From positions 2,939,001-3,003,000 of the forward strand of contig NZ_CP104694.1 of assembly GCF_025398735.1 (NCBI RefSeq): DNA of 64,000 nt, in the 5' to 3' direction. Shown piece by piece: positions 14,537 through 25,522 of this stretch. This DNA is from Tahibacter amnicola. Lineage in GTDB: Bacteria; Pseudomonadota; Gammaproteobacteria; Xanthomonadales; Rhodanobacteraceae. The notes beneath the pieces were generated by a model. The model was not told the DNA's origin and searched no databases. It saw nothing but the letters and a program-made list of their open reading frames with translations. The position numbers were made by a program, and so were the translations under genes. Each line of letters begins with the position of its first letter. The stretch's first letter is position 1.

Positions 14537-14568
14537 CAAAAAAGGGCGACCACGATGGGCCGCCCTTG
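14537..14568 (-). terminator. Intrinsic terminator of the GntR/ABC operon
   Basis: On the minus strand AAGGGCG pairs with CGCCCTT, with an inner CCA/TGG pair, and six T follow. It lies about 20 bases beyond the stop of the ABC permease. Confidence 0.8.
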
Positions 14569-14588
14569 ATTGACCATGGTGGCTTGGA

Positions 14589-15557
14589 TCAGCCTTCGTC
14601 GCGCCAACGGCGCATCCAGATCGCACCGACAATCATCGCAGCACCGGCCAGCACGCCCAGCCACAGGTTGGGGCTGCTGAGCAGGTCGGTAATGGCCGAG
14701 CTGTCCAGTGCCTTGATCCAGTCCTTCGGGCCATCGGCGTTCTCGAAGCGTTCCATGTTCGAGTCGTCCAGCCATTGGCCAGGCATCACGCTGAAGAGGA
14801 TGCGGCTGACGATGTGCTTCCAGTACCAGTAGTTGGGAATCTCGAAGCTGTACATCAGCTTGAACAGGGCGATGGTGGTACCCACGCCGACCGGAACCAG
14901 CACTGCCCAGAGGAAAGGCACGCGGCGGGCAAAGGCGGAGCACAGCATCAGCCAGCCGATCGTGGGCAGCGCCCAGAGCGCGTTAAGCGGAATCAGCATC
15001 AGCAACTTGGCACTGACGGAGAAGGGTTCCGCCGCCGTCCACAAGGTTCCGATGGCCTGCGTGCCGCCGTGAATCGCCACGAAGATCGTCAGAACCAGCA
15101 GCAAGCCGAAAATCAGGGCAATGGCAGCAACCGTCGCCATCAACGGTGCGACCAGCGTCGCCATGAATACTTTCGACAGCACCACTTCTGTATCTGACAC
15201 CGGCAGCGACTTCCAGAACAGGATGCTGCGATCGCGTCGTTCGTCGTACAGCGAATTGAGCAGGTAGAAGAACAGGACGATACCGAGCACCATCGCGATC
15301 GGGAACGACACGCCGAACAGTCCCAGATTGATCGCAGCGGTAACGTCGGCCATCTGGTCAGGCGAGAGGTGATTCGCCAGTGCGCTGAGGTGGATCTGGC
15401 TGACCTTGATGTCGTGGCGACGGACTGTCATTTCGGCCGTCAGCAGCGCCATCGCGATGACCAGCAGGACGACCCCGCCGGCGATCGTCGGCGCCCATTT
15501 GAAGCCGCCGCGATTTTCCCAGTATTCGCGCTTGAGCAGCCACAGGAAGGTATTCAT
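14589..15557 (-). CDS. ABC-2-type transporter permease
   Basis: A 322-residue integral membrane protein with about six transmembrane segments: GGVVLLVIAMALL near residue 30, FPIAMVLGIVLFFYLL, two in the middle, one at residues about 210-230, and a final one before the positively charged WMRRWRDEG tail. A large extracytoplasmic segment follows the first helix. It shares an ATGA overlap with its ATPase and is the last gene of the GntR-regulated operon. The substrate is unknown; comparable YtrA-controlled exporters respond to cell-wall-active compounds. Confidence 0.85.
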   Translation of the reverse strand: MNTFLWLLKREYWENRGGFKWAPTIAGGVVLLVIAMALLTAEMTVRRHDIKVSQIHLSALANHLSPDQMADVTAAINLGLFGVSFPIAMVLGIVLFFYLLNSLYDERRDRSILFWKSLPVSDTEVVLSKVFMATLVAPLMATVAAIALIFGLLLVLTIFVAIHGGTQAIGTLWTAAEPFSVSAKLLMLIPLNALWALPTIGWLMLCSAFARRVPFLWAVLVPVGVGTTIALFKLMYSFEIPNYWYWKHIVSRILFSVMPGQWLDDSNMERFENADGPKDWIKALDSSAITDLLSSPNLWLGVLAGAAMIVGAIWMRRWRDEG

Positions 15558-16411
15558 GCGTAGGTTCCTTTCATCGTGGCGACAAAGAGGTCGGCGATGC
15601 TGGGCTTGTGCATCTCACCCAGTTCGGCCAGGCGTCCCTTTTCCACGCCATCGAACAGAAAAATGGATTTGCCGAAGATCTGCCGTTCACCGATTGGGCT
15701 CAGCGCACGGGCGGCCGGCGCCTTGTCGGGATTGACCATCACTTCGATGAAGCGCTCGGCGACGTGATCCATCGTCGCGTTGAGGATGATCTTGCCGTCG
15801 CGGATGAACATCAGGTCAGTGAGGATGTGCTCGACTTCCTCGACCTGGTGCGTCGTGACGATGATCGTCTTTTCCTCGTCGAAGTAGTCGTTCAGAAGGT
15901 TCTGGTAGAACTCCTTGCGATAGAGGATGTCCAGGCCGAGCGTCGGCTCGTCGAGCACCAGCAGCTTGGCATCGATCGCCATCACCAGCGCCAGATGCAA
16001 CTGCACGATCATGCCCTTGGACATTTCGCGAACCCGCATGCGCGGCTTGAGCTTGGTGCGGGCGAGGAAGTGCTGGCATTTTTCACGCGAGAAGCGGGGA
16101 TGTACGCCGGCGACGAAGTCCACTGCCTCTTCGACGCGCAGCCAGCGTGGCAGCACCGCGACGTCGGCAATAAAACATACCTGCTGCATCAACTGGTGGC
16201 GCTGGCGGCGCGGGTCAAAGCCCAGTACCGACAGGTCGCCACCGAAATCCGTCAGGCCGAGAATGGCCTTGAGAGCAGTGGTCTTGCCCGCCCCGTTCGG
16301 GCCGATCAGGCCGACGATACGGCCGGGTTCGATGTCGAAGCTGACACCGTCCAGGGCGGTTGTCGTCTTGAATCGCTTGCTGAGGTTGCGCGCTTGAACC
16401 ACGGCGGTCAT
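15554..16411 (-). CDS. ABC transporter ATP-binding protein
   Basis: A 285-residue ATPase with Walker A GPNGAGKTT, signature MSKGMIVQLHLALVM (an altered LSGGQ, as in many exporter ATPases of this class), Walker B LLVLDEPTLGLD and a following switch histidine in IIVTTHQVEE. The start MTAVVQARNLSKRF overlaps the gntR stop by four bases; 30 further upstream codons lie inside gntR in another frame and are rejected. It pairs with the downstream permease. Confidence 0.92.
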   Translation of the reverse strand: MTAVVQARNLSKRFKTTTALDGVSFDIEPGRIVGLIGPNGAGKTTALKAILGLTDFGGDLSVLGFDPRRQRHQLMQQVCFIADVAVLPRWLRVEEAVDFVAGVHPRFSREKCQHFLARTKLKPRMRVREMSKGMIVQLHLALVMAIDAKLLVLDEPTLGLDILYRKEFYQNLLNDYFDEEKTIIVTTHQVEEVEHILTDLMFIRDGKIILNATMDHVAERFIEVMVNPDKAPAARALSPIGERQIFGKSIFLFDGVEKGRLAELGEMHKPSIADLFVATMKGTYA

Positions 16412-16782
16412 GCCGACTCTCCTTCCTGATTTCGAGATTCCTGCACCAGTGCCTGCACATCCAGGCCCAGGCGCTTGAGACGGGCATACAGTGCTGGCCA
16501 TTCCTCGCGAAGAAATCGCTCGCGCTCGTTCTTCAGCAGTGAATCGCGCGCGCCCTCATTGACGTACATACCCAGTCCTCGCCGCTTCTCGACCAGCTGC
16601 TCGTCCACCAATTCCTGATAAGCCTTGGACACCGTGATCGGATTCAGCTGGAAATCCGCGGCCACCTGGCGTACCGAAGGGAGTGCATCTCCCTCGTTGA
16701 GCACCCCGTCCAGAATCATCGCCACGACGCGATCGCGCAGCTGGCGATAAATCGGGGTGTTGTCATTCCAGGTAATCGTCAT
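16408..16782 (-). CDS. GntR-family regulator, YtrA type
   Basis: A 124-residue repressor consisting of a GntR winged helix (PIYRQLRDRVVAMILDG ... LPSVRQVAADFQLNPITVSKAY) and a short C-terminal helical dimerisation tail, the layout of the YtrA subfamily. Such regulators usually control the ABC exporter encoded beside them. It lies between a small exported protein gene (three-base gap) and the ATPase (four-base overlap). The 22-base imperfect palindrome over the operon promoter (17196-17217) is the likely operator, which implies autoregulation. Confidence 0.9.
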   Translation of the reverse strand: MTITWNDNTPIYRQLRDRVVAMILDGVLNEGDALPSVRQVAADFQLNPITVSKAYQELVDEQLVEKRRGLGMYVNEGARDSLLKNERERFLREEWPALYARLKRLGLDVQALVQESRNQEGESA

Positions 16783-16785
16783 AAG

Positions 16786-17166
16786 TCATTCCCGGCTCAC
16801 ATGCGGCATCACTTTGCCAAACGAATAGTAGGGCATGTCGAAATTGACGCGTCCCACTGTCGGTGCAGTGCGCAGTGGCCCTGCCGTGCCAAGCCGGCTC
16901 ACAGAGGCCACCGTGTCATCGGTGGACGTTTCGCCGCGTGCCAGTTCCAGGTCTTCTGCGCTCGGCCGGACAGTAACCTGTGGCAGCGTGACGACGTGGC
17001 TGATGCGTTCGGGGGCGACGTGGCGGGCGGGGACGGAAGCGGCGGGGACGGAAGCGGCGGGGACGACGGTCGACGGCGGCTTGCCGCGGGATTCCCGGTC
17101 GATGGTCGAACCGACCACAAACAGGCTGGATGCGACCAGGACGGTGGCGATAGCGCTGGCTTTCAT
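16786..17166 (-). CDS. Small exported or membrane-anchored protein heading the GntR/ABC operon
   Basis: A 126-residue protein of unknown family. The start MKASAIATVLVASSLFVVG has GAGGAG just upstream and gives a signal peptide or N-terminal anchor. The rest is rich in Ser, Thr, Val and Pro and contains the small repeat AASVPAASVPA; it has no cysteines. As the first gene under the GntR-controlled promoter it is probably a partner or target of the transporter, for instance a periplasmic accessory peptide. I recognise no domain. Confidence 0.6.
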   Translation of the reverse strand: MKASAIATVLVASSLFVVGSTIDRESRGKPPSTVVPAASVPAASVPARHVAPERISHVVTLPQVTVRPSAEDLELARGETSTDDTVASVSRLGTAGPLRTAPTVGRVNFDMPYYSFGKVMPHVSRE

Positions 17167-17195
17167 GGGTGGCTCCTCGGTGAACCGTTGGACTA

Positions 17196-17235
17196 GTGTT
17201 GTAGTCAACTATAACACCTAATCTGCCAGGGTCAA
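17196..17235 (-). promoter_or_regulatory. Promoter with palindromic operator of the GntR/ABC operon
   Basis: On the minus strand TTGACC (17230-17235), a 16-base spacer and TATAGT (17208-17213) form a good sigma-70 promoter. The -10 lies inside a 22-base imperfect palindrome (17196-17217) with arms GTGTT.TAGT and ACTA.AACAC. A repressor bound here would block polymerase directly. Transcription would begin about 35 bases before the first start codon. Confidence 0.7.
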
Positions 17236-17357
17236 GCACTTTTGCGAAAATCCGTCCAGTGTTTCGGGCGACACGAGAAATCCCTCCTGGAATCACGAAG
17301 TTGCGAGGAGCGGCCCGGTATACTCCGCCTCCCTGACGGATGAACCTGGAGGCGCGA

Positions 17358-17903
17358 ATGCGCGGTCGGATCGTTTTTTCGGTAGTGCTGTTACTGGGAA
17401 CGGGCGTCGCGGAGGCCTGTACAGACCTCCTGCACCAGGAATTCCGGCCCCTGGCGGGCAAGGCGCCCGTGAATCTGTGCAAGGCCTTCGAGGGAAAGGT
17501 GCTGCTGGTGGTCAATACCGCCAGCAAATGCGGGTTCACGCATCAATATGAGGGGCTGGAATCACTGCACGCCAAGTACGCCGCGAAGGGCTTTGCGGTG
17601 GTGGGATTTCCGTCGAACGATTTCCGCCAGCAGGAGCCTGGCACCGAGCAGGAAATCAAGGAATTCTGTACTTTGACCTACGGTGTAAAATTCCCGATGT
17701 TCGAGAAAGTGCACGTCGTGGAAGGACAGGCCGTTCCGTTCTACCAGAAACTGGCCGCGGAAAGCGGCGGACGTTATCCGAGCTGGAACTTCTACAAGTA
17801 TCTGGTAGGGCGCGACGGCAAGGTCGTGAAAGACTTCGGCAGTCGCGTTGCGCCCGATGATGCCGAGCTGGTGTCGGCGATCGAGAAGGCGCTGGCGCCC
17901 TGA
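17358..17903 (+). CDS. Glutathione peroxidase-family protein, exported
   Basis: A 181-residue thiol peroxidase with an N-terminal signal peptide (MRGRIVFSVVLLLGTGVAEA), so probably periplasmic. The peroxidatic cysteine lies in NTASKCGFTHQYEGLE, followed by GFPSNDFRQQEPGT and the C-terminal WNFYKYLVGRDG, all diagnostic of the family. Cysteine rather than selenocysteine is encoded. The start at 17358 has GGAGG seven bases upstream; six earlier codons are open. Members often use thioredoxin-like donors rather than glutathione. It is a single gene, convergent with sat/cysC. Confidence 0.88.
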   Translation: MRGRIVFSVVLLLGTGVAEACTDLLHQEFRPLAGKAPVNLCKAFEGKVLLVVNTASKCGFTHQYEGLESLHAKYAAKGFAVVGFPSNDFRQQEPGTEQEIKEFCTLTYGVKFPMFEKVHVVEGQAVPFYQKLAAESGGRYPSWNFYKYLVGRDGKVVKDFGSRVAPDDAELVSAIEKALAP

Positions 17904-17917
17904 CGTGGGTGCCAGTC

Positions 17918-17950
17918 CGTCGCGCGGATTCCTGGCGAATTCGCGCGACG
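17918..17950. terminator. Hairpin between convergent gpx and sat/cysC genes
   Basis: A 14-bp stem with one G-U pair (CGTCGCGCGGATTC and GAATTCGCGCGACG) around a five-base loop, without a T-tract on either side. It lies between two converging genes and probably ends or protects both transcripts. Confidence 0.5.
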
Positions 17951-17963
17951 TGAGGTCCGGTCG

Positions 17964-19685
17964 TTACTGACGGGGACGGATCAGTCCCAGGCTTTCCAGC
18001 TTGAGCACGATGCGTTGCACGGCTTCATCCGGACCGATATCGCTCGTGTCGATGCGCAGCTCAGGTGATTCCGGCGCCTCGTAGGGGTCGCTCACGCCGG
18101 TGAACTCCTTGATCTTGCCGGCGCGGGCGAGGGCGTACAGGCCTTTGCGATCGCGCTGTTCGCACACGTCGATCGGCGTCGACACGTGAGTTTCGACGAA
18201 CATGCCGTAGTGGGCCACCATCTCGCGCACGGTCTTGCGCGCCTGGGCATAGGGAGCGATCGGGGCGCAGATGGCGATGCCGCCGTTCTTGGTGATCTCG
18301 CTGGCGACGAACCCGATGCGCTGCACGTTGAGGTCACGGTGTTCGCGCGAGAAACCCAGCTCCGATGACAGGTGCTTGCGCACGATATCGCCGTCGAGCA
18401 GCGTGACCGGTCGTGTGCCCAGTTCGAGCAGACGCACCAGCAATGCATTGGCGAGTGTCGACTTGCCGGCACCGGACAATCCCGTGAAGAACACCGTGAA
18501 GCCCTGCCGGTGCCGCGGGGGATGTGTCCGGCGCAGCTCGTCGATCACTTCCGGATAGGTGAACCAGTCCGGGATATCCAGGCCTTCATGCAGGCGGCGT
18601 CGCAATTCCGTGCCGGAAATAGTGAGGACGGTCTCGCCGGCGTGTACCTCGTCTGCCGGCACATACTGGGCGCGTTCCTGGATGTAGACCATTTCCTGGA
18701 ACGGCACCATGGCGATTCCCAGTTCCTCCTGATGCCGGGCCACCAGCTCCTGCGCGTCGTAGGGGCCATAGAACGGCTTGCCGTCGGCGCCGTTGCCGGG
18801 ACCGGCGTGATCGCGGCCAACAATGAAGTGCGTACAACCGTGGTTCTTGCGGATGATCGCGTGCCAGAGTGCTTCGCGCGGCCCGCCCATGCGCATCGCC
18901 AGATGCAGCAGCGACAATTGCGTGGTCTGCTCCGGGTAGTGCGTGATCAGTTTTTCGTAGCAGCGCACGCGCGTGTAGTGATCGATGTCGCCCGGCTTGG
19001 TCATGCCGACGCTGGGGTGGATCAGCAGGTTGGCCTCGGCGATCTGCGCGGCGCGGAAGGTCAGTTCCAGGTGGGCGCGATGCATGGGATTGCGCGTCTG
19101 GAAGGCCACGATGCGGCGCCAGCCCAGTTTGTCGAAGTGGGCCCTAACTTCCCGTGGCGTCAGGCGCAGGTGACGGAAATCGTAGTGCGACGGCATCTCC
19201 AGGCCGCGGATGCGGCCGCCGACGTAGATCGGATGCGCCTTTTCCGCCAGGTAGGCGACGCCGGCGTGCAGGCGGTCCGTCGTGCCGAACACCGCGATGG
19301 CTTCGGCGGTGCGGTCCGGCTCCCACTGCTCGGAGATATCCAGGATGGCGAGGATGACGCCTTCCGGATCCCGCAGCGCGATGGAGGCGGCGCCGCCGAG
19401 CTTTTCGGCAAATTCGCGACTGACATCCAGGGTGACCGGCATCGGCCACAAGGTGCCGTCGGCAAGGCGCATGTCCTGGCAGACGCGCTCGTAGTCCGCC
19501 CGACCCATGAAGCCTTCCAGGGGCGAGAACGCCCCGGTCATGAGCAGCTCCAGGTCGCACAGCTGGCGGGCTGTCAGGTCCCACGCCGGGTACTGGCCGG
19601 CTTCGCGCTTGAGGGCGGCGTGCTCGCCGGCGGGGGCGATCAGGTCGACGAGACGGCCGCCGTGCGGCGCGATCAGCTGGGTCAT
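17964..19685 (-). CDS. Bifunctional sulfate adenylyltransferase / adenylylsulfate kinase
   Basis: A 573-residue fusion. Residues about 1-385 are a monomer-type ATP sulfurylase with QTRNPMHRAHLE and VGRDHAGPGNGADG. Residues about 390-573 are an APS kinase with P-loop GLSGAGKSTLANALL, DGDIVRKHLSSELGFSREHR and a KEFTGVSDPYEAPESPELRI tail. Together they convert sulfate to PAPS via APS for assimilation or sulfation. No cysD/cysN pair or reductase genes are nearby, so where the product goes is not shown by context. A TATACT on the minus strand at 19717-19722 is a possible -10. yheS lies upstream in the same direction. Confidence 0.93.
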   Translation of the reverse strand: MTQLIAPHGGRLVDLIAPAGEHAALKREAGQYPAWDLTARQLCDLELLMTGAFSPLEGFMGRADYERVCQDMRLADGTLWPMPVTLDVSREFAEKLGGAASIALRDPEGVILAILDISEQWEPDRTAEAIAVFGTTDRLHAGVAYLAEKAHPIYVGGRIRGLEMPSHYDFRHLRLTPREVRAHFDKLGWRRIVAFQTRNPMHRAHLELTFRAAQIAEANLLIHPSVGMTKPGDIDHYTRVRCYEKLITHYPEQTTQLSLLHLAMRMGGPREALWHAIIRKNHGCTHFIVGRDHAGPGNGADGKPFYGPYDAQELVARHQEELGIAMVPFQEMVYIQERAQYVPADEVHAGETVLTISGTELRRRLHEGLDIPDWFTYPEVIDELRRTHPPRHRQGFTVFFTGLSGAGKSTLANALLVRLLELGTRPVTLLDGDIVRKHLSSELGFSREHRDLNVQRIGFVASEITKNGGIAICAPIAPYAQARKTVREMVAHYGMFVETHVSTPIDVCEQRDRKGLYALARAGKIKEFTGVSDPYEAPESPELRIDTSDIGPDEAVQRIVLKLESLGLIRPRQ

Positions 19686-19751
19686 GATGGAAGACTTGCC
19701 CTGGGGAAAGTCCGCAAGTATAGGGCAAGGCCCGAACCGTACCGGATGGGC

Positions 19752-21638
<1,887 letters not shown>

Positions 21639-21810
21639 CCCGGTAGTTTAGCGCCCGGCGAGGTGGGTTACCCACTTCCGGAACTAAATCACGTTGCCAT
21701 TGTCGCAGCCCGCCGAGCGTTTGCCTTCACGAGAAGGCGTCGCCACAATACGCCGCCCCGTTGCGCCTAGCGGCCGTCGGGCCGCCATATAACCATTCCA
21801 GGAGCAATTC

Positions 21811-22578
21811 ATGAGCCAGTTTTTGCAGAAGAGCCTGACTGCGGCAGCCATCGTCGCGGCCCTCGGCACCGCCGGCGTTGCCGTCGGTCAGGAGCTGAAG
21901 ACGGAAAAGGATAAAGTGAGCTACATGGTCGGTATGGACGTGGGCCGCGGCATCAGCCAGATCAAGGACGAGATCGACATGGCGATCGTGGTCCAGGCGC
22001 TGCAGGCGACCGTCAAGGGCGACAAGACCGCCCTGACCCAGGAAGAAGCCCAGAAGGTCCGCCAGGAGTTCATGACCAAGCTCCAGGCCAAGCACGCGGC
22101 TGACGAGAAGGCCAAGGCCGAGAAGAACAAGAAGGCCGGCGACGAATTCCTCGCCAAGAACAAGACCAAGGCCGGCGTGAAGACGACCGAGTCGGGCCTG
22201 CAGTACGAAGTGGTCAAGGCCGGCAACGGTCCGAAGCCGAAAGATACCGATACCGTCGAAGTGCACTACACCGGCACCCTGCTCGACGGCACCAAGTTCG
22301 ACAGCTCGGTTGACCGCGGCCAGCCGGCCACCTTCCCGCTCAAGGGCGTGATCCCGGGCTGGACCGAAGGCCTGCAGCTGATGCCGGTCGGCTCGAAGTA
22401 CAAGTTCTACATCCCGGCCAACCTGGCCTACGGCGAGAACGGCCCGGGCCCGATCGGCCCGAACGCCACGCTGACCTTCGACGTGGAACTGATCAAGATC
22501 GTTCCGCCGGCCGAGAACAAGCCGGCTGAAGCGCCGAAGGCCGAAGCCAAGGTCGAAGCCAAGACCGACAAGAAGTAA
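21811..22578 (+). CDS. FKBP-type peptidyl-prolyl isomerase (FkpA/Mip-like)
   Basis: A 255-residue periplasmic prolyl isomerase and chaperone. It has a signal peptide (LTAAAIVAALGTAGVAVGQ), an N-terminal helical dimerisation domain with SYMVGMDVGRGISQIKDEID and a long Lys/Glu/Ala helix, then the FKBP domain at residues about 125-230: VEVHYTGTLLDGTKFDSS, VIPGWTEGLQLMPVGSKY, FYIPANLAYGENG. The charged Ala/Lys/Glu tail after the fold is low complexity. It has its own terminator and is divergent from yheS. Confidence 0.92.
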   Translation: MSQFLQKSLTAAAIVAALGTAGVAVGQELKTEKDKVSYMVGMDVGRGISQIKDEIDMAIVVQALQATVKGDKTALTQEEAQKVRQEFMTKLQAKHAADEKAKAEKNKKAGDEFLAKNKTKAGVKTTESGLQYEVVKAGNGPKPKDTDTVEVHYTGTLLDGTKFDSSVDRGQPATFPLKGVIPGWTEGLQLMPVGSKYKFYIPANLAYGENGPGPIGPNATLTFDVELIKIVPPAENKPAEAPKAEAKVEAKTDKK

Positions 22579-22603
22579 TCCCGGTCTCGCGCGAACGAAC
22601 ACG

Positions 22604-22639
22604 CAGGGCGCGGCGTCATTGCCGCGCCCTGTTTCGTTT
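22604..22639 (+). terminator. Intrinsic terminator after the FKBP gene
   Basis: An 11-bp perfect stem (CAGGGCGCGGC / GCCGCGCCCTG) around a six-base loop, followed by TTTCGTTT. Confidence 0.85.
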
Positions 22640-22714
22640 CACAGAACGGAAGGGTGAGCGCGGTGGCAACCGCGATATGCACCCGGTGCGGGCGCAGGAC
22701 GGGTCCTGGCAGCC

Positions 22715-22723
22715 TGCTAGAAT
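22715..22723 (+). promoter_or_regulatory. Extended -10 before ugd
   Basis: TGCTAGAAT is an extended -10 (TGn plus TAGAAT). It lies 30 bases before the ugd start and after the preceding terminator. No clear -35 accompanies it, as is usual for extended -10 promoters. Confidence 0.4.
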
Positions 22724-22752
22724 GACCACCTTTTGCGGCGCAGTGGAATTGC

Positions 22753-24111
22753 ATGAACGTTACGGTTTTCGGCACGGGATATGTCGGTCTGGTCACGGGC
22801 ACCTGCCTGGCCGAAATGGGTAATGCCGTCGTCTGTGTCGATGTCGATGCGAACAAGATCGCGCGCTTGAACGGCGGCGACATTCCCATTTACGAGCCGG
22901 GACTGGAGGAACTGGTCCGTTCCAATCACGCGGCGGGCCGTCTTGCCTTTACGATCGATCCGGCGCCGGCCATTGCCCACGGCGACGTGATCTTCATCGC
23001 GGTCGGCACCCCGCCCGACGAAGACGGCAGCGCTGATCTCACCCACGTGCTGGCCGTCGCCCGCACGATCGGCCGCAACCTGGGCGCTGCCAGCGTCATC
23101 GTGAACAAGTCCACAGTTCCGGTGGGAACGGCGGACCGGGTTCGGGAAGCCATTTCCGCCGAGCTGGCCGAGCGTGGCGTCACGATCGAATTTGACGTGG
23201 TTTCCAATCCCGAATTCCTCAAGGAAGGTGATGCGGTCAACGACTGCATGCGGCCGGACCGCATCGTCATTGGAACCGACAGCGCCCGTGCGATCGGCCT
23301 GCTCAAGGATCTCTACGCACCGTTCAACCGCAATCACGAGCGGATCGTGCTGATGGATGTGCGTTCCGCAGAGCTGACCAAGTACGCCGCGAACGCCATG
23401 CTTGCCACGAAGATCAGCTTCATGAACGAGATGGCGAATATCGCCGAGCGTGTGGGCGCCGACATCGAACTCGTGCGCCATGGTATCGGCTCCGATCCGC
23501 GCATCGGCTACCACTTTATCTATCCTGGCGTGGGCTACGGCGGTTCCTGTTTTCCCAAGGACGTGCAGGCACTGGACCGCATCGCCACGTCGCACGGCTA
23601 TACCGCGCGGCTCCTGCGTTCAGTGGAAGAAGTCAACAACGCCCAGAAAAGCAAGCTTTTCGTCCAGATCGAGCGCTACTTCGACGGCGATCTGCGGGGC
23701 AGGACGATCGCCGTGTGGGGCCTGGCGTTCAAGCCCAATACGGACGACATGCGCGAGGCGCCCAGCCGCCGTTTGCTCGAACAGCTGTGGGAGGCTGGCG
23801 CATCCGTGCGCGCCTACGATCCCGAAGCGCGCCAGGAGGCGCAGCACATCTTCGGTAACCGGGACGACCTCACCCTGTGCGAACAACCCTACGACGTGCT
23901 CGATGGCGCTGATGCACTCGCCGTCGTCACGGAATGGAAAGCGTTCCGCAGCCCTGATTTCAAGCGTATCCGCGCGCGCCTGGCGCGTCCGGTGATCTTT
24001 GACGGCCGCAATATCTACGAACCACGTGTGGTGGAAGCGGCCGGTATCGCCTACTACGGCATTGGTCGCGGCCGCAGTGTCGACGCGGTGCGACGGTCTG
24101 CCGGCGCATGA
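22753..24111 (+). CDS. ugd: UDP-glucose 6-dehydrogenase
   Basis: A 452-residue NAD-dependent enzyme that oxidises UDP-glucose to UDP-glucuronate for polysaccharide or lipid A/LPS precursors. It shows the N-terminal Rossmann motif [17 protein letters not shown], the central [11 protein letters not shown] region, the catalytic cysteine in [13 protein letters not shown], and the C-terminal UDP-binding half with [17 protein letters not shown]. It overlaps gmd by four bases (ATGA). The usual polymer-assembly genes are absent, so the destination polysaccharide is unknown. Confidence 0.95.
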   Translation: MNVTVFGTGYVGLVTGTCLAEMGNAVVCVDVDANKIARLNGGDIPIYEPGLEELVRSNHAAGRLAFTIDPAPAIAHGDVIFIAVGTPPDEDGSADLTHVLAVARTIGRNLGAASVIVNKSTVPVGTADRVREAISAELAERGVTIEFDVVSNPEFLKEGDAVNDCMRPDRIVIGTDSARAIGLLKDLYAPFNRNHERIVLMDVRSAELTKYAANAMLATKISFMNEMANIAERVGADIELVRHGIGSDPRIGYHFIYPGVGYGGSCFPKDVQALDRIATSHGYTARLLRSVEEVNNAQKSKLFVQIERYFDGDLRGRTIAVWGLAFKPNTDDMREAPSRRLLEQLWEAGASVRAYDPEARQEAQHIFGNRDDLTLCEQPYDVLDGADALAVVTEWKAFRSPDFKRIRARLARPVIFDGRNIYEPRVVEAAGIAYYGIGRGRSVDAVRRSAGA

Positions 24112-25232
24112 CCCGTCGCGCGCTGCTGACGGGCATCACCGGACAGGACGGCGCATACCTTGCCGAGCTCCTGCTCGGCAAGGGCTATGAAGTGCACGGT
24201 ATCAAGCGCCGCACCTCGTCTTTCAACACCGAGCGCATCGATCACCTCTACCACGAACCGGATGAGGCCGTGCCCAAGGTGCACCTGCACTACGGTGACC
24301 TGACCGACTCGCTCAGCCTGCTGCGCGTGATGCAGCAGGTGCAGCCGGACGAGATCTACAACCTCGGCGCGCAGAGTCACGTCGCGGTATCTTTCGAGGA
24401 TCCGGAGTACACCGCAGACACCGATGCCCTGGGCACTCTGCGCCTGCTGGAATCCATGCGCGTGCTGGACCTCGGCGGTCGCTGCCGCTTCTACCAGGCC
24501 TCTACCTCCGAGCTGTTCGGCCAGGTCGCCACGTCGCCGCAGGACGAAACCACTCCGTTCCACCCGCGTTCGCCCTACGGGGTGGCAAAGCTGTACGCGC
24601 ACTGGATCACGCAGAATTACCGTGAGGCGTACGGCTTCTTCGCCTGCAGCGGCATTCTCTTCAATCATGAATCGCCTATCCGCGGCGAAACCTTCGTCAC
24701 GCGCAAGATCACCCGCGGGCTCGCGCGCTGTGCCCTGGGTCTGCAGCAGTGCGTCTACCTGGGCAACCTGGATGCCCGCCGCGACTGGGGCCATGCCCGC
24801 GACTACGTCGAAGCCCAGTGGCTGATGTTGCAGCAGGCGCAGCCCCGCGACTACGTCATCGCGACCGGGCGCCAGCATACGGTGAGGGATTTTGTCCGGC
24901 GGGCGGGTGCTGCGATCGGCCTGGAGCTGGAATTCCGTGGAAGCGGTGTGGACGAGCATGCTGTTGTCACCCGTTGCCAGGTCGATGGCGCCGGGCTGGC
25001 GCCGGGCGCGGTGATCGTGCGAATTCATCCACGCTACTTCCGTCCCGCCGAAGTCGACACCCTGGTCGGCAACGCCGCGCGTGCGCGGGTCGAACTGGGC
25101 TGGCAACCGCGTACCAGCTTTGATCAACTCGTCGACGAAATGGCGCAGGCTGACTTGCAATTGGCCCTCCGCGAGGCGCGCGGGCTGGTAGGATCACGCC
25201 ACGGCCGTCACCTGATAGAAACCTTGAACTGA
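24108..25232 (+). CDS. gmd: GDP-mannose 4,6-dehydratase
   Basis: A 374-residue short-chain dehydrogenase/reductase-type enzyme that makes GDP-4-keto-6-deoxymannose, precursor of GDP-fucose, GDP-rhamnose or GDP-perosamine. The NADP-binding motif is [32 protein letters not shown] is typical of Gmd. The catalytic set is STSELFG and YGVAK, followed by [16 protein letters not shown]. The next enzyme of the branch (GMER or RMD) is not in the window. It is translationally coupled to ugd, and slyX begins one base after its stop. Confidence 0.94.
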   Translation: MTRRALLTGITGQDGAYLAELLLGKGYEVHGIKRRTSSFNTERIDHLYHEPDEAVPKVHLHYGDLTDSLSLLRVMQQVQPDEIYNLGAQSHVAVSFEDPEYTADTDALGTLRLLESMRVLDLGGRCRFYQASTSELFGQVATSPQDETTPFHPRSPYGVAKLYAHWITQNYREAYGFFACSGILFNHESPIRGETFVTRKITRGLARCALGLQQCVYLGNLDARRDWGHARDYVEAQWLMLQQAQPRDYVIATGRQHTVRDFVRRAGAAIGLELEFRGSGVDEHAVVTRCQVDGAGLAPGAVIVRIHPRYFRPAEVDTLVGNAARARVELGWQPRTSFDQLVDEMAQADLQLALREARGLVGSRHGRHLIETLN

Positions 25233-25233
25233 C

Positions 25234-25452
25234 ATGGCATCGACTTCACTCGAAGAACGCCTGACCGAGCTGGAAGTGCGCTTTGCCTTCCTGGAAGACA
25301 CCGTCTCGGTGCTCAACAGCACCATCACCTCGCATGACCGGCTGTTGCTGGAGATCCGCGATGAGTTCCGGCGCCTGCGGGCCGAGCTCGGCGCCGTGCG
25401 CGGTGCCCTGACGCACGACCCCGCATCCGAACCTCCACCGCCCCATTATTGA
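25234..25452 (+). CDS. slyX: SlyX family protein
   Basis: A 72-residue, almost fully helical protein (LEERLTELEVRFAFLEDTV...) with a heptad pattern and a proline-ending tail (EPPPPHY), as in SlyX. Its function is unknown; it is cytoplasmic and likely an oligomeric coiled coil. It starts one base after gmd and is presumably co-transcribed with ugd and gmd. Confidence 0.85.
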   Translation: MASTSLEERLTELEVRFAFLEDTVSVLNSTITSHDRLLLEIRDEFRRLRAELGAVRGALTHDPASEPPPPHY

Positions 25453-25522
25453 AACCGGCCGCGCGCGTTGCGGTCGGATAAACGCTGTCGTCCCCTCGTC
25501 ATACCCCGAAGAATCTCGCACC

